Shown: positions 10,780-20,997, counted from the first letter of the stretch. The stretch is DNA of 64,000 nucleotides from Alligator mississippiensis (GCF_030867095.1 NC_081827.1:21643001-21707000); one strand, 5' to 3'. A program made the numbers and translations. Notes: a model not told the origin generated them from the sequence alone.

Positions 10780-12965
10780 GAAAGGAGCCTGGGAAAAAGC
10801 AGGAGGAATTGGAAGTCCTTGCACAGTCACAGAACTGTGACATGACTGGAATATCAGAGACTCAGTGGGAGCTCGCATGACTGGAGCACTGTCATGGATG
10901 GGTACAAACTGTTCAGGAAGGACAGGTAGGGGAGAAGAGGAGGAGGAGTTGCATTTTATGTAAAAGAGCCATATGATTGCTCAGAGCTCCAATATGAAAC
11001 TGGAGATGGGACTATTGAAAATCTCTGGGTTAGAATTAAGAGGAAAGAGCAGCAAAGGTGATGTCATGGTGGGGGTCTGCTATAGACTACCAAACTAGGA
11101 GGAAGTGGTGGACAAGGCTTTCTTCAAACAGCTAGTGGAAGTTTCCCAGTCACAGGCTCTGGTTCTCATGGGGGACTTCAATCATGCTGAGATAACAATA
11201 CAGCAGTTCACAGGCAATCCAGGAAGTGTTTGGAGAAGGTTGGGGACAACTTCCTGGTGCAAGTGCTGGAGCAGCCAATGAGGCGCTGTGCTCTTCTTGA
11301 CCTGCTGCTCACAAACAGGGATGTATTAGTGGTGAATGTAGTAGTGGATGGCAACTTGGGCAGCAGAGACCACAAGATGATTGAGCTCAGGATCCCGAGG
11401 AAGGGAAGGATGGAGAGTAGCAGAGTAAGGACTCTGGACTTCAGAAAAGCAGACTTTGATTCACTCAGGGAAATCATGGGCAGGATTCCCCAGTCTGAAT
11501 CCTGAAAAGAGGGCTGTACTTTAAAGAAATGTTACTGAGTGTGTAGGAACAAGCTGTCCAGATGTACATGAAGCATAGCAAGTATGGCAGAAGACCAGTT
11601 TGGCTTAGCAGAGATCTCTTCAAGAAGCTAAATCACAAAAAGGAAGCTTATAAGAAATGGAAACCTCAACAAATGACTAGGTAGTAGTAAACAAGTATTG
11701 CTCAGGCTTGCAGGGCTCCCCTACCCCCTACCCCCTTCCCAGCAGGCAGCACTGCCAGAGCAGAGGCTGTGGTGGAGGAAGAAAGGGGGGGATGTGGGCT
11801 GCCTGCTGTGGGCTTAGGATTCCCTGCCCTGCTGCCCTCCCCCTGGGGGCTCTGCAGCCCAGTAGGAGGGACCCAGTTTGGGAGGGAAAACCGTGCCACC
11901 ATGGCCATCAAAATGAGGTTCCCCCTACGTATCCAGTAACAGCAGGGACACCACACCATAGTGGCATGGCACCCTGCCCCCCCATGCTGGGTCCTGCCCA
12001 CTGCACTGTGTGGGTAGCTCCTGCCCAGAGCTGGTCCAGCCCAGCTGCAGCCCCATGCCCCGATGTGGGCACAGAAATCTTGGGGAGACACATGCCCCCT
12101 CTGCCACATCACATTGGCCCCCCTGCTCCCCTCTACTGCATCATCTATGCTTCCCTGCCACATTGCCTGTGGGCACCCCCAACCCTCCAACATGCTATCT
12201 GTGCCCCCTGGGTCCCTGTTTATCGTGACTCCATTTGCTGATGTTGTGATCACATTAGGTTTTATGACCCAAAGTTTGGGCACTGCTGGGTTAGGGACTA
12301 GTTAGAAAATCTGGACATGTACAAGTCCATGGGGCTGGATGGGATGCACCCAAGGGTGCTGAGGGAGTTGGCTGATGTGATTGCAGAGCCACTGGCCATC
12401 ATCTATGAAAACTCATGATGATCGGGAGAGGTCCTGGATGATTGGAAAAGGGCAAACATAGTGCCTATATTTAAGAAAGGGAAAAAGGAGGATCCAGGGA
12501 ACTACAGATCAGTCAGCCTCACCTCAGTCCCTGGAAAAATCATGATGTAGATCCTCAAGGAATCCATTTCTAAGCACTTGGAGAAGAAAGTGATTGGGAA
12601 CAGTCAGCATGGATTCACCATGCCTGACCAATCTGCCTGCCTTCTATGGTGACTGGTTCTGTGGATGCAGGGAGACCAGTGGATGTGGTGTACCTTGATT
12701 TTAGCAAGGCTTCTGATACCATCTCCCACAACATTCTTGCAAGCAAGCAAAGGAAGTATTAGCCGGATGAATGGACTGTAAGGTGGATAGAAAACTGGCT
12801 GGATTGTTGGGCTCAAAGGGTAGTAATCAATGGCTCGATGTCTGGTTGGCAGCTGGTATCAAGTGGAGTGCCCCAGGGGTCAGTTTTGTTCAATATCTTC
12901 ATCAACCACCTGGAAGATGGGATGCAATGCACTCTCAACAGGTTTACTGATGACATCAAGCTGTG
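10780..12965 (+). pseudogene. CR1 ORF2 remnant: APE endonuclease and reverse transcriptase
   Basis: 10780-11510 encodes an APE-type endonuclease in pieces: an ITE-like start near 10850, a GVCYR-like block near 11075, LMGDFNHAE at about 11165-11195, and 11230-11505 with MEKVGDNFLVQVLEQPMRR, LLDLLLTNRDVLV, and GSRDHKMIELRI, the conserved C-terminal SDH block with S changed to R. RT motifs resume at 12310: 'ggatgggatgcacccaaggg' (L-D-G-M-H-P-R), 'gggaactacagatcagtcag' (GNYRSVS), QHGF near 12605, and near 12945 a TDD replacing the catalytic ADD. There are many stops and frame changes. The two halves are separated by a GC-rich insert. Confidence 0.8.
11712..12288. mobile_element. GC-rich hAT-like non-autonomous insert inside CR1
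   Basis: This GC-rich block interrupts ORF2 of the CR1. CR1 sequence stops after 'attgctcaggcttgcagg' and resumes at 'ggttagggactagttagaaa'. Its right end, read on the minus strand, is CAGCAGTGCCCAAACTTTGG, a hAT-type terminus of the CAGnGGTGCCCAAAC kind. The left end is not a clear partner, and part of the CR1 seems lost at the junction. No transposase is present. The overlapping ORFs on both strands (up to 193 aa) are compositional artefacts of GC-rich DNA. Confidence 0.5.
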
Positions 12966-12972
12966 GGGAATA

Positions 12973-13160
12973 TCATAGAACTAGAGAAAGTTAGGGTTGG
13001 AAGGGACCTCGGGAGATCATTTAGTCCAACCCCCTCCTCAAAGCAGAATCATCCCGAAGTAGATCACTCCAGCCAGGACTTTGTCAAAGCTGGGCCTTAA
13101 AAACCTCCAAGGATGGAGATTCCACCATGGCTCTAGGTAACTTGTTCCAGTGCTTCATCC
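12973..13160 (-). mobile_element. CR1 3' end in reverse orientation, next to the plus-strand CR1 tail
   Basis: Reads 'atcatagaactagagaaa', 'gggttggaagggacctcggg', 'agtccaaccccctcctcaaa', the reverse complement of a CR1 tail. It runs to 'aaaacctccaaggatggaga' and 'ccagtgcttca', and the plus-strand tail of the host CR1 starts directly afterwards. The two tails therefore form a tail-to-tail inverted repeat of about 180 bp per arm. Confidence 0.8.
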
Positions 13161-13350
13161 TTGGAGGTTTTTCAGTCTCCCTTCCTGGAGGTTTTTAAGA
13201 CCAGGCTTAGATAAAGCCACATAGATGAAGCCTTGCCTGGGATGAGATAGTTGGGGATGGTCCTTCTTTGAGCAGGGGGTTGAACTAGATGACCTCCTGA
13301 GGTCCCTTCCACACCTAATTTTCTATGATTTTGTGATTCTATATATATAT

Positions 13351-14459
13351 TTTTTTTTTTACCTAGGTATCTATCCACAAAGAGAAGAGGCAATATAAGC
13401 CTAATAAAAAACACAACTCACATTGATATCAGTAAATAAGTGCACATGACGAAGGGAAAACTGATATATTATTTGAGATATACACTCAGGAAAGTAATGC
13501 TATTGTCAGGGTAATTTTATTTTTTACAGGAGCTCTTATCAAGAGGGAGAGAGTTAGATGTGTGAATGAATCCTAGTACATATTAATAGTATCACTAGTC
13601 CACTCTACAATCCTGCCCTGCAATTTTCTGTTAAACAGAGTTGTGAATTATACTAGATGCAGAAGTGCAGAGGGCTTCTTTATCTTGAGTTTCCAGTTCC
13701 ACTGAAAAAAAATGTTAAAATAGTATAAATATGAGCCTCGGGAGCTGTGCAAAGAATTCACAGCAAATATGTTAATCTGGCCTCTTTTTTGGTTGTTGAA
13801 TATGTGCAAGTGTAGCCAATTGGTCACTGTGTATTACATGTCTCCCCTCATTGCACAGCTGTTGTTTATTACAGTGGCTGGCTCCAAAGAAGTTCTGTTT
13901 TAACCTGCAATTTTAACTGTATAAGGCCCTTGGTTCAAATCCCAGTGTCCAAGATAGCAGCAAACACATAAACATCTTGGAATAGTCTCATCATGTTTCC
14001 TGTAGAGAAGCCCTGAGTGCATTCAAATTTTCAAGCTATGTCCATTAGTTTTGACTGGACATATGCATCCCTGAATACTGTTCCTGTAGCTTGGCTGAAT
14101 AAATATATATAATGCATAGAATCATTCTGTGCTTTCTGGTGCAAGTACTCATGCGTATGAGTTCAATGATAGGTTTCTGTGAGTAGTCTCTAATGGTTAT
14201 TAGAGTATCAGTGCTCTGTGAACACTCCTGCTGGGAAGTCCATCAACTGAGCTATCTGCCGATAGCACAGTTTGTTTTCATTCGTTACTGTTTTGTCTCA
14301 TTTATGCCAGCTGACTGTAAGTTTGTGGAGGGATTCAAAGAGGAAAGTGATGTGATCAAATGACCAGGCAAGGAAGAAGACATAATTTCCAGGAGCCCCA
14401 CTCCTGGTCTGTTGCCAGTGAGTTCTAAGCAAGTCATGATATCAAAGACTTCTTGGCAG
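13351..14459. other. Intergenic, nothing recognised
   Basis: AT-rich, beginning with an AT/T run just after the CR1 tail. A box-B-like 'ggttcaaatccc' at about 13932 has no matching box A, so I do not call a SINE. No gene seen. Confidence 0.5.
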
Positions 14460-14921
14460 CAGGGGTGTACAACCGCTGGCTTGCAGGCCAGATCTGGCCC
14501 CATGTGTTGTGTAGTCCAGCCCACGGAGCTCCTCATGGGTTTGAAAATTTAGCAGCAGGTAGTGGTAGGACTGCTTCCCTGCTGCCAGATTTCCAGACCC
14601 ATGAGGAGCCTTCTGGGCTAGATAGCTTGGTCCTGCATGCAGGGCAGCACAGTGGCAGTGCAGAGCCCAATCCCAGCAGATGGGGCTGGGCAGGGGCAGT
14701 GCAGGGGCCCAATTCCAGTGCATGGGTCCAGGTGGGGGCAGCATAGGGCCCCTAAACCCAATCCTGGAATACGAGGCCCAATTCTGGCACACAGGGCCAG
14801 GTGGGGGCAATGTGGAGCCCCAAGGCCTGTTTCCAGCATGCAGGGGTCAGCTGAGGCAGCCCAGGGCCCAATCCTGGGGTGCAGGGTCCTGATCCAGCCC
14901 ACGGACCAGTCCCACACCTCT
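14460..14921. mobile_element. hAT-like non-autonomous element, GC-rich
   Basis: The left end CAGGGGTGTACAACCGCTGG continues with 'cttgcaggccagatctggcc'. The right end, reverse complemented, reads AGAGGTGTGGGACTGGTCCG, an imperfect partner. The left 140 bp is the reverse complement of the right end of the hAT element at 27566-28910 (shared 'catgaggagctcc'-type block and 'aaattttcaaacccatg'), so the two belong to one family. No coding capacity; the overlapping ORFs are compositional. No clear 8-bp target duplication was found. Confidence 0.6.
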
Positions 14922-15689
14922 TGTTTGGCCAGTGGGGGCACAAGACTCAGCACCACTGCTATGGGCCCTCCTGTCTCCTACTCTCTCCCATAAGCAGAGG
15001 TCTCCACCTCTTCTACAGGTTCCTAGGAAATAGGGACAGGAAGAGGCAACAGACCCCTATTTCATTTCATTTCTGGTATGCCTGATGAGGAGGAGGCATT
15101 AGAAAGAGACTGTTCACTTTCCCTGGTCTCTGACTGCATCAGTAGGTTTTTGGATGGAGTTACAGCCCGAGCTACTGATAACCAGGCACTTCTTTCTACC
15201 AGGTAAAACAAATGAGAGTGGCTTGTTATTCTGCATTCTTAAATTGCCAATGAATAAAACAGGACATACTGAATTGCTTGAATAAATAAGAGACTGAGAG
15301 TCCTCATTGCATTCTGTTGCTTAACTGCATGCAGCTGTTCAGAAACATTGCACATCATCATAGCTGAAGAAGTCTCTCCATTCACCTTTTACATTGCAAT
15401 AGAGTTTGTTTGTACATAACCTTTGCCTACTTAAATCTCTGGGCCCTAGATTCTTGCCTAGTGATGTGAGACTGAACACAAAAGGTCAAATTGAGTAAAA
15501 TGAATGCAAGCAATAGACTTTAAAACTCCTAAACAAACCAGAAAAATCATTCTACAAGAGGTATGGTTATAAATATGTATCATCCATATCATTAAATAGA
15601 TGGAGTTTTAAAACAAACTTTTGAGAGGCAGGCATTTCAACAGTAAATTTGCATTACAATATACTGACTTTTCTGCACTGTATAGGGAA
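14922..15689. other. Intergenic, nothing recognised
   Basis: No gene or repeat family recognised in this AT-rich stretch. Confidence 0.5.
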
Positions 15690-15890
15690 GCAGAGGTCAG
15701 GAACCCAGCCCCTTCTGCTTTCTTCCTAAGCCATTCAAACTCCCTTCACTAAATCTCTGATTCATGTCATCTCACTGTACTTCAGTTTGCTCCTATGAAA
15801 ACTAAGGACAAAGATAGTTCTCTTGTTTGCCAAGTGCTTTGAGAGCTGCAGATGACAAGTGCTCTATAGTAACAACAATAACAATTAATA
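15690..15890 (+). mobile_element. MIR/CORE-type SINE 3' part
   Basis: The order of blocks matches the conserved SINE tail known from amniotes: 'ttcagtttgctcctatgaaa' (form 'cagtttccccatctgtaaaa'), then 'caagtgctttgaga', then 'gatgacaagtgctctatagt' (form 'gatgaaaagtgctatata'), ending in an AAC/AAT-rich tail. The tRNA head is not clear. Old and diverged. Confidence 0.65.
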
Positions 15891-16319
15891 ATGCATTGAT
15901 TCAATTAGCTGGGGATTTTTTAAATGCAATACATTACCCTCTGGCTGCAAAAAAACATAAACCATGTCTATCATGGTTTGTCCAGAGCAAAGTTTGCAGT
16001 CAACATATTAATCAGATATATGTTTGCATATTTATTACAATTGTATGTGCAAACATAGAAATGGGATTAAGTGAGCAAATATGCAACCACAATTCTGAAA
16101 ATCTAGGGAGGGTTAAAATCAAGAATATGCCTTAAATTTATCGTTACATTTCAGGGATGCTAGCCTCTCCAAAACTACAAGGACAGGAGAAATAACAGTA
16201 AAAATAGCATGTTCAAACTTCAGGAGTAAAAGTTATTAAAAAGCTTTAAATTTTTAAAAAAGCTTCAGGCTCTATCAATGATTTGCATAATATCCTGTAA
16301 TCATGGAAAATTTCTAGCC
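15891..16319. other. Intergenic, nothing recognised
   Basis: AT-rich DNA between the SINE and the truncated end of the minus-strand CR1. No gene seen. Confidence 0.5.
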
Positions 16320-17690
16320 TCAGCTAGTCTCTTTGTACAGTAGGATTCAGTGCTGCTTTTCTGAAGTCCGGGGTCCTTACTCTGCTGCTCTCCTTCCTTC
16401 CTTTCCTCAGGTTCATGAACTCAATAATCTCGTGGTCACTACTGCCCAAGTTGCCATTCACTATTACATTCCTCACCAATTCCTCCCTGTTTATAATCAG
16501 CAGGTTAAGAAGAGCACAGCCTCTCGTTGGCTTCTCCAACACATATGCCAAGAAGTTGTCCCCAGCTCTCTCCAAAAGCTTCCTGGATTGCCTGTGCACT
16601 GCTGTATTGCCCTCCCAGCACATGTCAACGTGATTGAAGTCCCCCATGAGAACCAGGGCCTGTGACTGAGAAACACCCACTAGCTGTTTGAAGAAAACCT
16701 CATCTGCCTCATCCTCCTGATCTGGTGGTCTATAGCAGATCCCCACCACAACATCACCCCTGTTGCTCCCTCCTCTGATCCTAACCCAGATACTTTCAAC
16801 AGGTCTGTCTCCAGTTTCATACTGGAGCTCTGAGCAATCATAGAGCTCTTTTATATAAAGCACAATTCATCTTCCTCTTCTCCCCTGCCTGTCCTTCCTG
16901 AGTAGTTTATGCCCATCCATGACAGTGCTCCAGTCATGCAAGCTCCCCCCTATTCTCGGTTATTCCAATCACATCATATCCCTGTGACTCTGCAAAGACT
17001 TCCAGTTCTTCCTGCTTGTTTCCCAGATTTCTGCTTGCTGCCAGAGACCACAAGCTTGCAGCTTCCACCCTGTCCTCTTCCTTCTCTAGCCCTGCCTTTG
17101 GCAGTTCTTCCTCCACAGTCTTGAGGTCTCCTTCAGCATTGAATTGATGAAGTCCTCATGGTGGAGGATGCTTCAGAGCTGGGCAATCTACTTCTGTAGT
17201 TCTCTTGCCTGCTCCCTGCAGGGCACCACCAGGAGGCACCACTCACATCGCAGGCAGTCGTCACACCTGGCTGTCACTGGAAGGAACCTGGAAACCTCAG
17301 TCTCCATACTGCCAAACCAGGACCTGGGTAGAGGCCTCAATGATGAGCAGTCCTGCCTGGACAGACACCTCGCAGGTGCCAGCTGTGGAAGAGCTGGCAG
17401 TGGCTGTGGTATTGCAACAGCCTCCAGCCATTTATCTGGGTCTCTTAATCTACTGCCTCACTCTTCTTGCCCCTCTTTCCAGGCAGACCTTCCCTAGCAA
17501 ACTCCCCGGTAAGCTGGCCTGTTTGCTGCTCTTTGGTCCCAAAAGGTTTACTTTTCCCTGCTTCCTCTCACCAAGCTTACAGTGAAGGAAGGAGAGAAGG
17601 ATTTTCCAGGCAAACGCCCTAGTGAACTCCCCCTTGCTCGGGACTCAAGCTAAGCAAGGAGTTTAAGTATTGGTCTAACTCCTGAGTTTT
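16320..17690 (-). mobile_element. CR1 LINE, 5' half only, lacking the ORF1 esterase region
   Basis: Read on the minus strand: 5' UTR (17690-17460) with two related blocks ('ggagttcactagggcgtttg' and 'ggggagtttgctagggaagg'), the ORF1 start with a Cys-rich finger region (about 17300-17200, LRCEWCLLVVPCREQ), the acidic VEEELPKAGLEKEEDR stretch (about 17115), then directly the ORF2 endonuclease. The esterase-coding stretch of roughly 850 bp present in the plus-strand copy is absent, joined at 'gcaagcagaaatctgggaaa'. The copy ends inside the endonuclease region, so RT and the 3' tail are missing, the opposite of the usual 5' truncation. Confidence 0.85.
16324..16863 (-). pseudogene. CR1 ORF2 APE-type endonuclease, partial
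   Basis: A 179-residue open frame without stops covers much of an apurinic endonuclease-like domain, which nicks the target DNA for target-primed reverse transcription. Visible blocks: [48 protein letters not shown] (GDFN-type catalytic block, around residues 74-78), [20 protein letters not shown], and [12 protein letters not shown] (SDH block with the catalytic His). The frame ends at '[13 protein letters not shown]', where homology stops at the truncated element end. Compared with the plus-strand CR1, the equivalent segment differs at many residues, so these are independent copies. The N-terminal part of the domain lies in another frame upstream (17116-16934, GYDVIGITEN). Confidence 0.8.
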
Positions 17691-18790
17691 AGCTACTTAC
17701 ATTAAATATATGTACATATACTTCTCTACCACTCCAGAGATACAGCCCAAAAAGTGAAGTCTGGCACATTCAAATCTTCCAGGATCTGAGACAAATCAAG
17801 AGATAAAACAGAGCAGTCTCAATGATATGTTCTGACATGTCTCTACCTAGTATCTCTAATGAGGAACAGCGCATATCCACATATGCTGACCTTTTATTGA
17901 TCGTTCAATAGAGTTTTCTGTAGGCCATTCATAGATCCTTTTCTCTTCCAGAAATGCATTGAGGAGGTGTGAGAAGAGGCCAGAATGTAACTCCACATCT
18001 GTTGCTCCAAGCCTCATAGGCTCACATAGCTGAGAGGGGTAAGGAAATAGTTATCAGTTTGGAAATCGTAATAGTCTCAGAACCGATTTAATATCTTTAT
18101 GTATGGACATCTGCCCTATTATTTTACCTTCTTGGAATCAGGGTATGGCCTTGCGAGTTTACTGTTCAGTACTGTAGGGAGTCACAATTTCATCTGGTGT
18201 TTATTCAGTTTTCAATGTGTTTTCCAGCTCTTTCTAGCAAACACAAGGAGCTGTGGTTAGGACATGCCACAGGTTTTGCTACATTTTCTCCACATCTGTC
18301 TGCCAGAATATCATCAGCTGTGCTTTTGAACCTATGAGCTCCTTCTGGGTTTGCTGCTGAGGTTGGTATTCTTCCAGGGCAGGTTTGATTCCAAGCACCA
18401 TTCTCAACCATTTTTGCTGCTGTCCACATGATGAGAGAGCCACCTTTCTTAGTAAGTTGCACTTGTCAATATCTATCTCCAGCATTAAATATTGAACAAG
18501 TTTTTACTTTTAGTCCTCCTTTACATGGATTTTGTAGGAAGCACTTTTTAGGGCCTTGTATAATATTTTTCTATGTACATAGACATGCAGAACTTATTTT
18601 CCTTCTTAATGATGCTTGTGATTCCTTTTACTTTTGACCTCCTATTATTCAATTTTTTTCTTAATGTAACACATATTCTATAACTCATGCCCTTTAATAG
18701 CTGATTTGTTTTTCTTATTTACAAGTGTAATCATGAATGGCTTATACCTCCTGAGGCTGGGGAGGGGGAGGGAGAGGTGGGAGGACAGCA
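17691..18790. other. Intergenic, no gene; possible minus-strand element remnant at 18205-18485
   Basis: Two overlapping minus-strand frames at 18205-18485 could be a remnant of the pol region of the gypsy-like fossil to the right, which has the same orientation, but no diagnostic motif is visible. The rest is AT-rich and featureless. Confidence 0.35.
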
Positions 18791-19003
18791 ACTGCCCGCA
18801 GTTGGCAGCAACGGTGTCAGTGGCGTGGTGGTAGTGAGTGGTGACTGCCCGCAGGTGGCTGTGGTGGCGTCAGCGGCGAGGGTGGGCTGAGCAGGGACCA
18901 CCCGCAGGCAGCTGTGGTGGTGTCAGCAGGGGGTGGGGGGTGAGGAGCGACTGCCTGCAGACGCCGGTGGCAGCGTCAGCAGAAGGCAATATCGGGGCGG
19001 GGG
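18791..19003. repeat. GC-rich minisatellite, about four units of 53 bp
   Basis: Units begin near 18791 ('aactgcccgcagttggcag'), 18842 ('actgcccgcaggtggctgtg'), 18897 ('accacccgcaggcagctgtg') and 18950 ('actgcctgcagacgccggtg'). Each continues with a 'ggtgtcagc' or 'gcgtcagc' motif and a G-rich spacer. Units are diverged. The array ends at a short palindrome, 'gggggcacatgccccc', near 19000. It stands out by GC content from its AT-rich surroundings. Confidence 0.75.
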
Positions 19004-19239
19004 GCACATGCCCCCCTGTACCTCCCTACGCATTGCCTATGTGTGTAATGTGTCTGGAAGACATCCCAGTCTTTCAAATATATTAGCAGCATCACTGCAG
19101 GGGCGATTTGTCTGTTCTTGATTTCTTAGAGTCATGAATTCTCTTTTTGAACTAAATACAGTGGATTCTGAACACAGTGTCATCTGGATAACCTGAAATT
19201 TTGGGCTGTATGTTCTGCTTGTACTCTATATCACCCTAG

Positions 19240-20520
19240 TGGTATTATGATAATACCATCACATAGTTATACTTGGGCTTTGCACTGGTTGCAATTTCAC
19301 TTTCTTCTCTTATATTAATGCTGGCAAGTCCTTGTAGCATATCACGTTCACTGATATCCCGCTGCCTTTTTGGCATAAAATTTTCTGCTGCCTTGTATTT
19401 TGCATGTGGTGCTAGTCCAAGCTTCATAAACCATATATTTTTGCTGTCTTGTACTGTGTTCATGTCATATACATACAAATCCTCAAACTATGACTCACTG
19501 CTTGCTTCCTTCTTTTTGTTTTACTAGTCTGCAAACTTTGGCCAAATGATTTCTGTTGTCACAGTTATTGAATATGTTCGCATATGCTAGACATTTTCCA
19601 TTATCGTGTTTTTCTCCATAGTACTCAAAGGCTCTCCTTTGCTTTCATTGATTTCATCTGCTTCATATTTATGCATTTGTTTCAGCACAAATTTTGGTGC
19701 ATTTTTCTTTGTATTTTTGTGCTTTCTCTAGGCTACTCAGTGGATTATTTCTGTGTTGACTCCATTTATGTCCCAGATTAAGACATGAACAGGTTTATGA
19801 GCTGTCTTGCATAGCCCCGGAAGACATGGTGTGGGCTGTCAGAGAATTCCCACATGGGCAACTGCATCTTTTCCCCCTACTATTGACCTATCACAAGCCG
19901 GTTCATCTTTAAAGATCTGATAACTGATAGATTCAACCATTTTACAGTTTGGCAATATACTGATTTGCTGGTTCTCCAGTCTTGATGACATCATTAAAAA
20001 AACCTTTTGTAAATGACTCTTACTGACTGAAAATGCTTTGGGATCTTCATTGTGTGCTGTTCCAATGTGCTGTTGGACAAGGTAGCAGCCATTCCCTATT
20101 AAGGTTAATGATGTGACAATTCTTATTTTGTTTTCCTCTTTATCCACTTTTGTTCAATGTGTTATACTTTTGTCATTGTGTTCCAAAGAATATGCATCTG
20201 CTAAATATGTTCCCTTTCATGTTCATGTGCTCGGAGACAGGAATGCTGCCACAAGTACAGTTTTGTCTTTGCTTTTGGTTTGTGATCTTCTTAGTTTCTG
20301 GTTGTCTATGCCTGCAGGAGATGACTCACTTCTAACAATGACCTGCTTCTGTTACAGTGTTATGGTATACAAGAGAATCATGGCTGTTCAACCAGTCAGC
20401 CTTTATTCCTTCTTCCTCATACCCTTCTGTCTCAATAAGTCCTTCCCAACAGTAGAGTTCTCCAAAAAGTTCCTAGACCTTAACCCTGTGGCTCTCAATA
20501 TTTTTGGACTCAAGGCCTCC
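19240..20520 (-). mobile_element. Ty3/Gypsy-like fossil, gag region
   Basis: The minus strand shows gag-like blocks in order: a capsid-end segment in the frame at 20147-19839 (IFKDEPACDRSIVGGKDA, matching the family form ...KDE.IRDRIVVGI.DA), then a zinc-knuckle-like stretch at about 19625-19530 (NRNHLAKVC preceded by GEKHDNGKC and CLAYAN), as in vertebrate Mag-type Ty3/Gypsy gag. The frame at 19478-19245 lies where a protease would follow. The element is broken in several places, with no LTRs recognised. Its ends are uncertain; it may extend left to about 18200. Old. Confidence 0.6.
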
Positions 20521-20841
20521 CCTCTATAATTTTTTCTGAATTTAGTAGCATACCATTTCAGAAAGTAATTTCACTTAGTTTTTACTACAGAAAAATACTA
20601 GAGTAATTCTTGTGTGGCGAAGAACTCAGAAAGACCACAACAGGTCAGAATGGTTTTGGAGCTATGAATTGCTATTTGAAAGCTCTCGGTTTCTCTTGTG
20701 AATAACATGTACAAGTTTGCACACCCAATAGTGCAAATATTGTACTGCACCCTTAAAAGAATCTCATAGTATCCCAGAGTGCTTCTGCATCTTGAATGAG
20801 AATCATTCATTCCACCTGTGAAGAGCATCTTATAACAACAT
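20521..20841. other. Intergenic, nothing recognised
   Basis: No gene or repeat identified between the gypsy-like fossil and the CR1-type tail. Confidence 0.5.
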
Positions 20842-20898
20842 TCATAGATGTTAGGGTCAGAAGGGACCTCAATAAATGATCAAGTCCGACCTCCAACA
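20842..20898 (-). mobile_element. CR1-type 3' tail directly downstream of tRNA-Cys
   Basis: On the minus strand, after a few bases beyond the tRNA 3' end, the sequence reads 'ggtcggacttgatcatttat', 'tgaggtcccttctgacccta' and 'acatctatgaatg', i.e. the terminal 50-60 bp of a CR1 with the end of its short terminal repeat. It is in the same orientation as the tRNA, so tRNA body plus tail has the build of a tRNA-headed, CR1-tailed SINE. Confidence 0.75.
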
Positions 20899-20970
20899 AG
20901 GGGGCACCTGGATTTGAACCAGGGACCTCTTGATCTGCAGTCAAATGCTCTACCACTGAGCTATACCCCC
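20899..20970 (-). tRNA. tRNA-Cys (anticodon GCA)
   Basis: A complete 72-nt cloverleaf can be read on the minus strand. The 7-bp acceptor stem has 5' GGGGGTA pairing with 3' TGCCCCC (one G-U pair), discriminator T. The D arm is 'GCTCAGTGGTAGAGC'. The anticodon stem-loop carries 'TTGACTGCAGATCAA' with GCA. The T arm is 'CCTGGTTCAAATCCAGG'. Box A (TAGCTCAGTGG) and box B (GGTTCAAATCC) are intact. No intron. Oddities: there is no T4 terminator within about 50 bp downstream; a CR1 tail follows instead. So this could be a functional tRNA gene beside a LINE tail, or a young SINE or retro-copy whose head has not decayed. Confidence 0.9.
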
Positions 20971-20997
20971 TTCTTCTCAGTGCTCTAGTTTTTGGCT

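Larger units (their letters stand above)
8990..13350 (+). mobile_element. Large, nearly complete but decayed CR1 LINE
   Basis: Unusually for CR1, which is mostly 5'-truncated, this copy has a 5' UTR, ORF1, ORF2 and a 3' tail in order. The 5' part (8990-9540) contains a roughly repeated motif ('agcaatttgcagcttgcagg' near 8995, 'agcagtttgcaggcatttca' near 9331). ORF1 runs about 9550-10620 and ORF2 about 10780-12965. The 3' end (about 13165-13335) reads 'gagcagggggttgaactaga' and 'gacctcctgaggtcccttcc', followed by 'ttctatgatt'. Two foreign pieces interrupt it (11712-12288 and 12973-13160), and roughly the last third of ORF2 is missing. The parts share one orientation and order, so one original insertion is the simplest reading. 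Confidence 0.85.

Noticed and set aside
11702-12283. 193-aa minus-strand ORF and several overlapping plus-strand ORFs
   Set aside because: Both strands are open in several frames because the block is GC-rich. It is a transposon-like insert inside a CR1, has no domain and repeats W, P, G and C without pattern.
13900-13960. Box-B-like 'ggttcaaatccc' suggesting a tRNA or SINE
   Set aside because: No box A at the right distance and no cloverleaf can be drawn.
14442-14993. Set of 60-120-aa ORFs rich in G, P, W
   Set aside because: They lie inside a hAT-like non-autonomous element and reflect its repeated GC-rich sequence.
18205-18485. Two overlapping minus-strand ORFs as a host gene exon
   Set aside because: No domain or splice sites; could be debris of the neighbouring gypsy-like fossil, but unproven.
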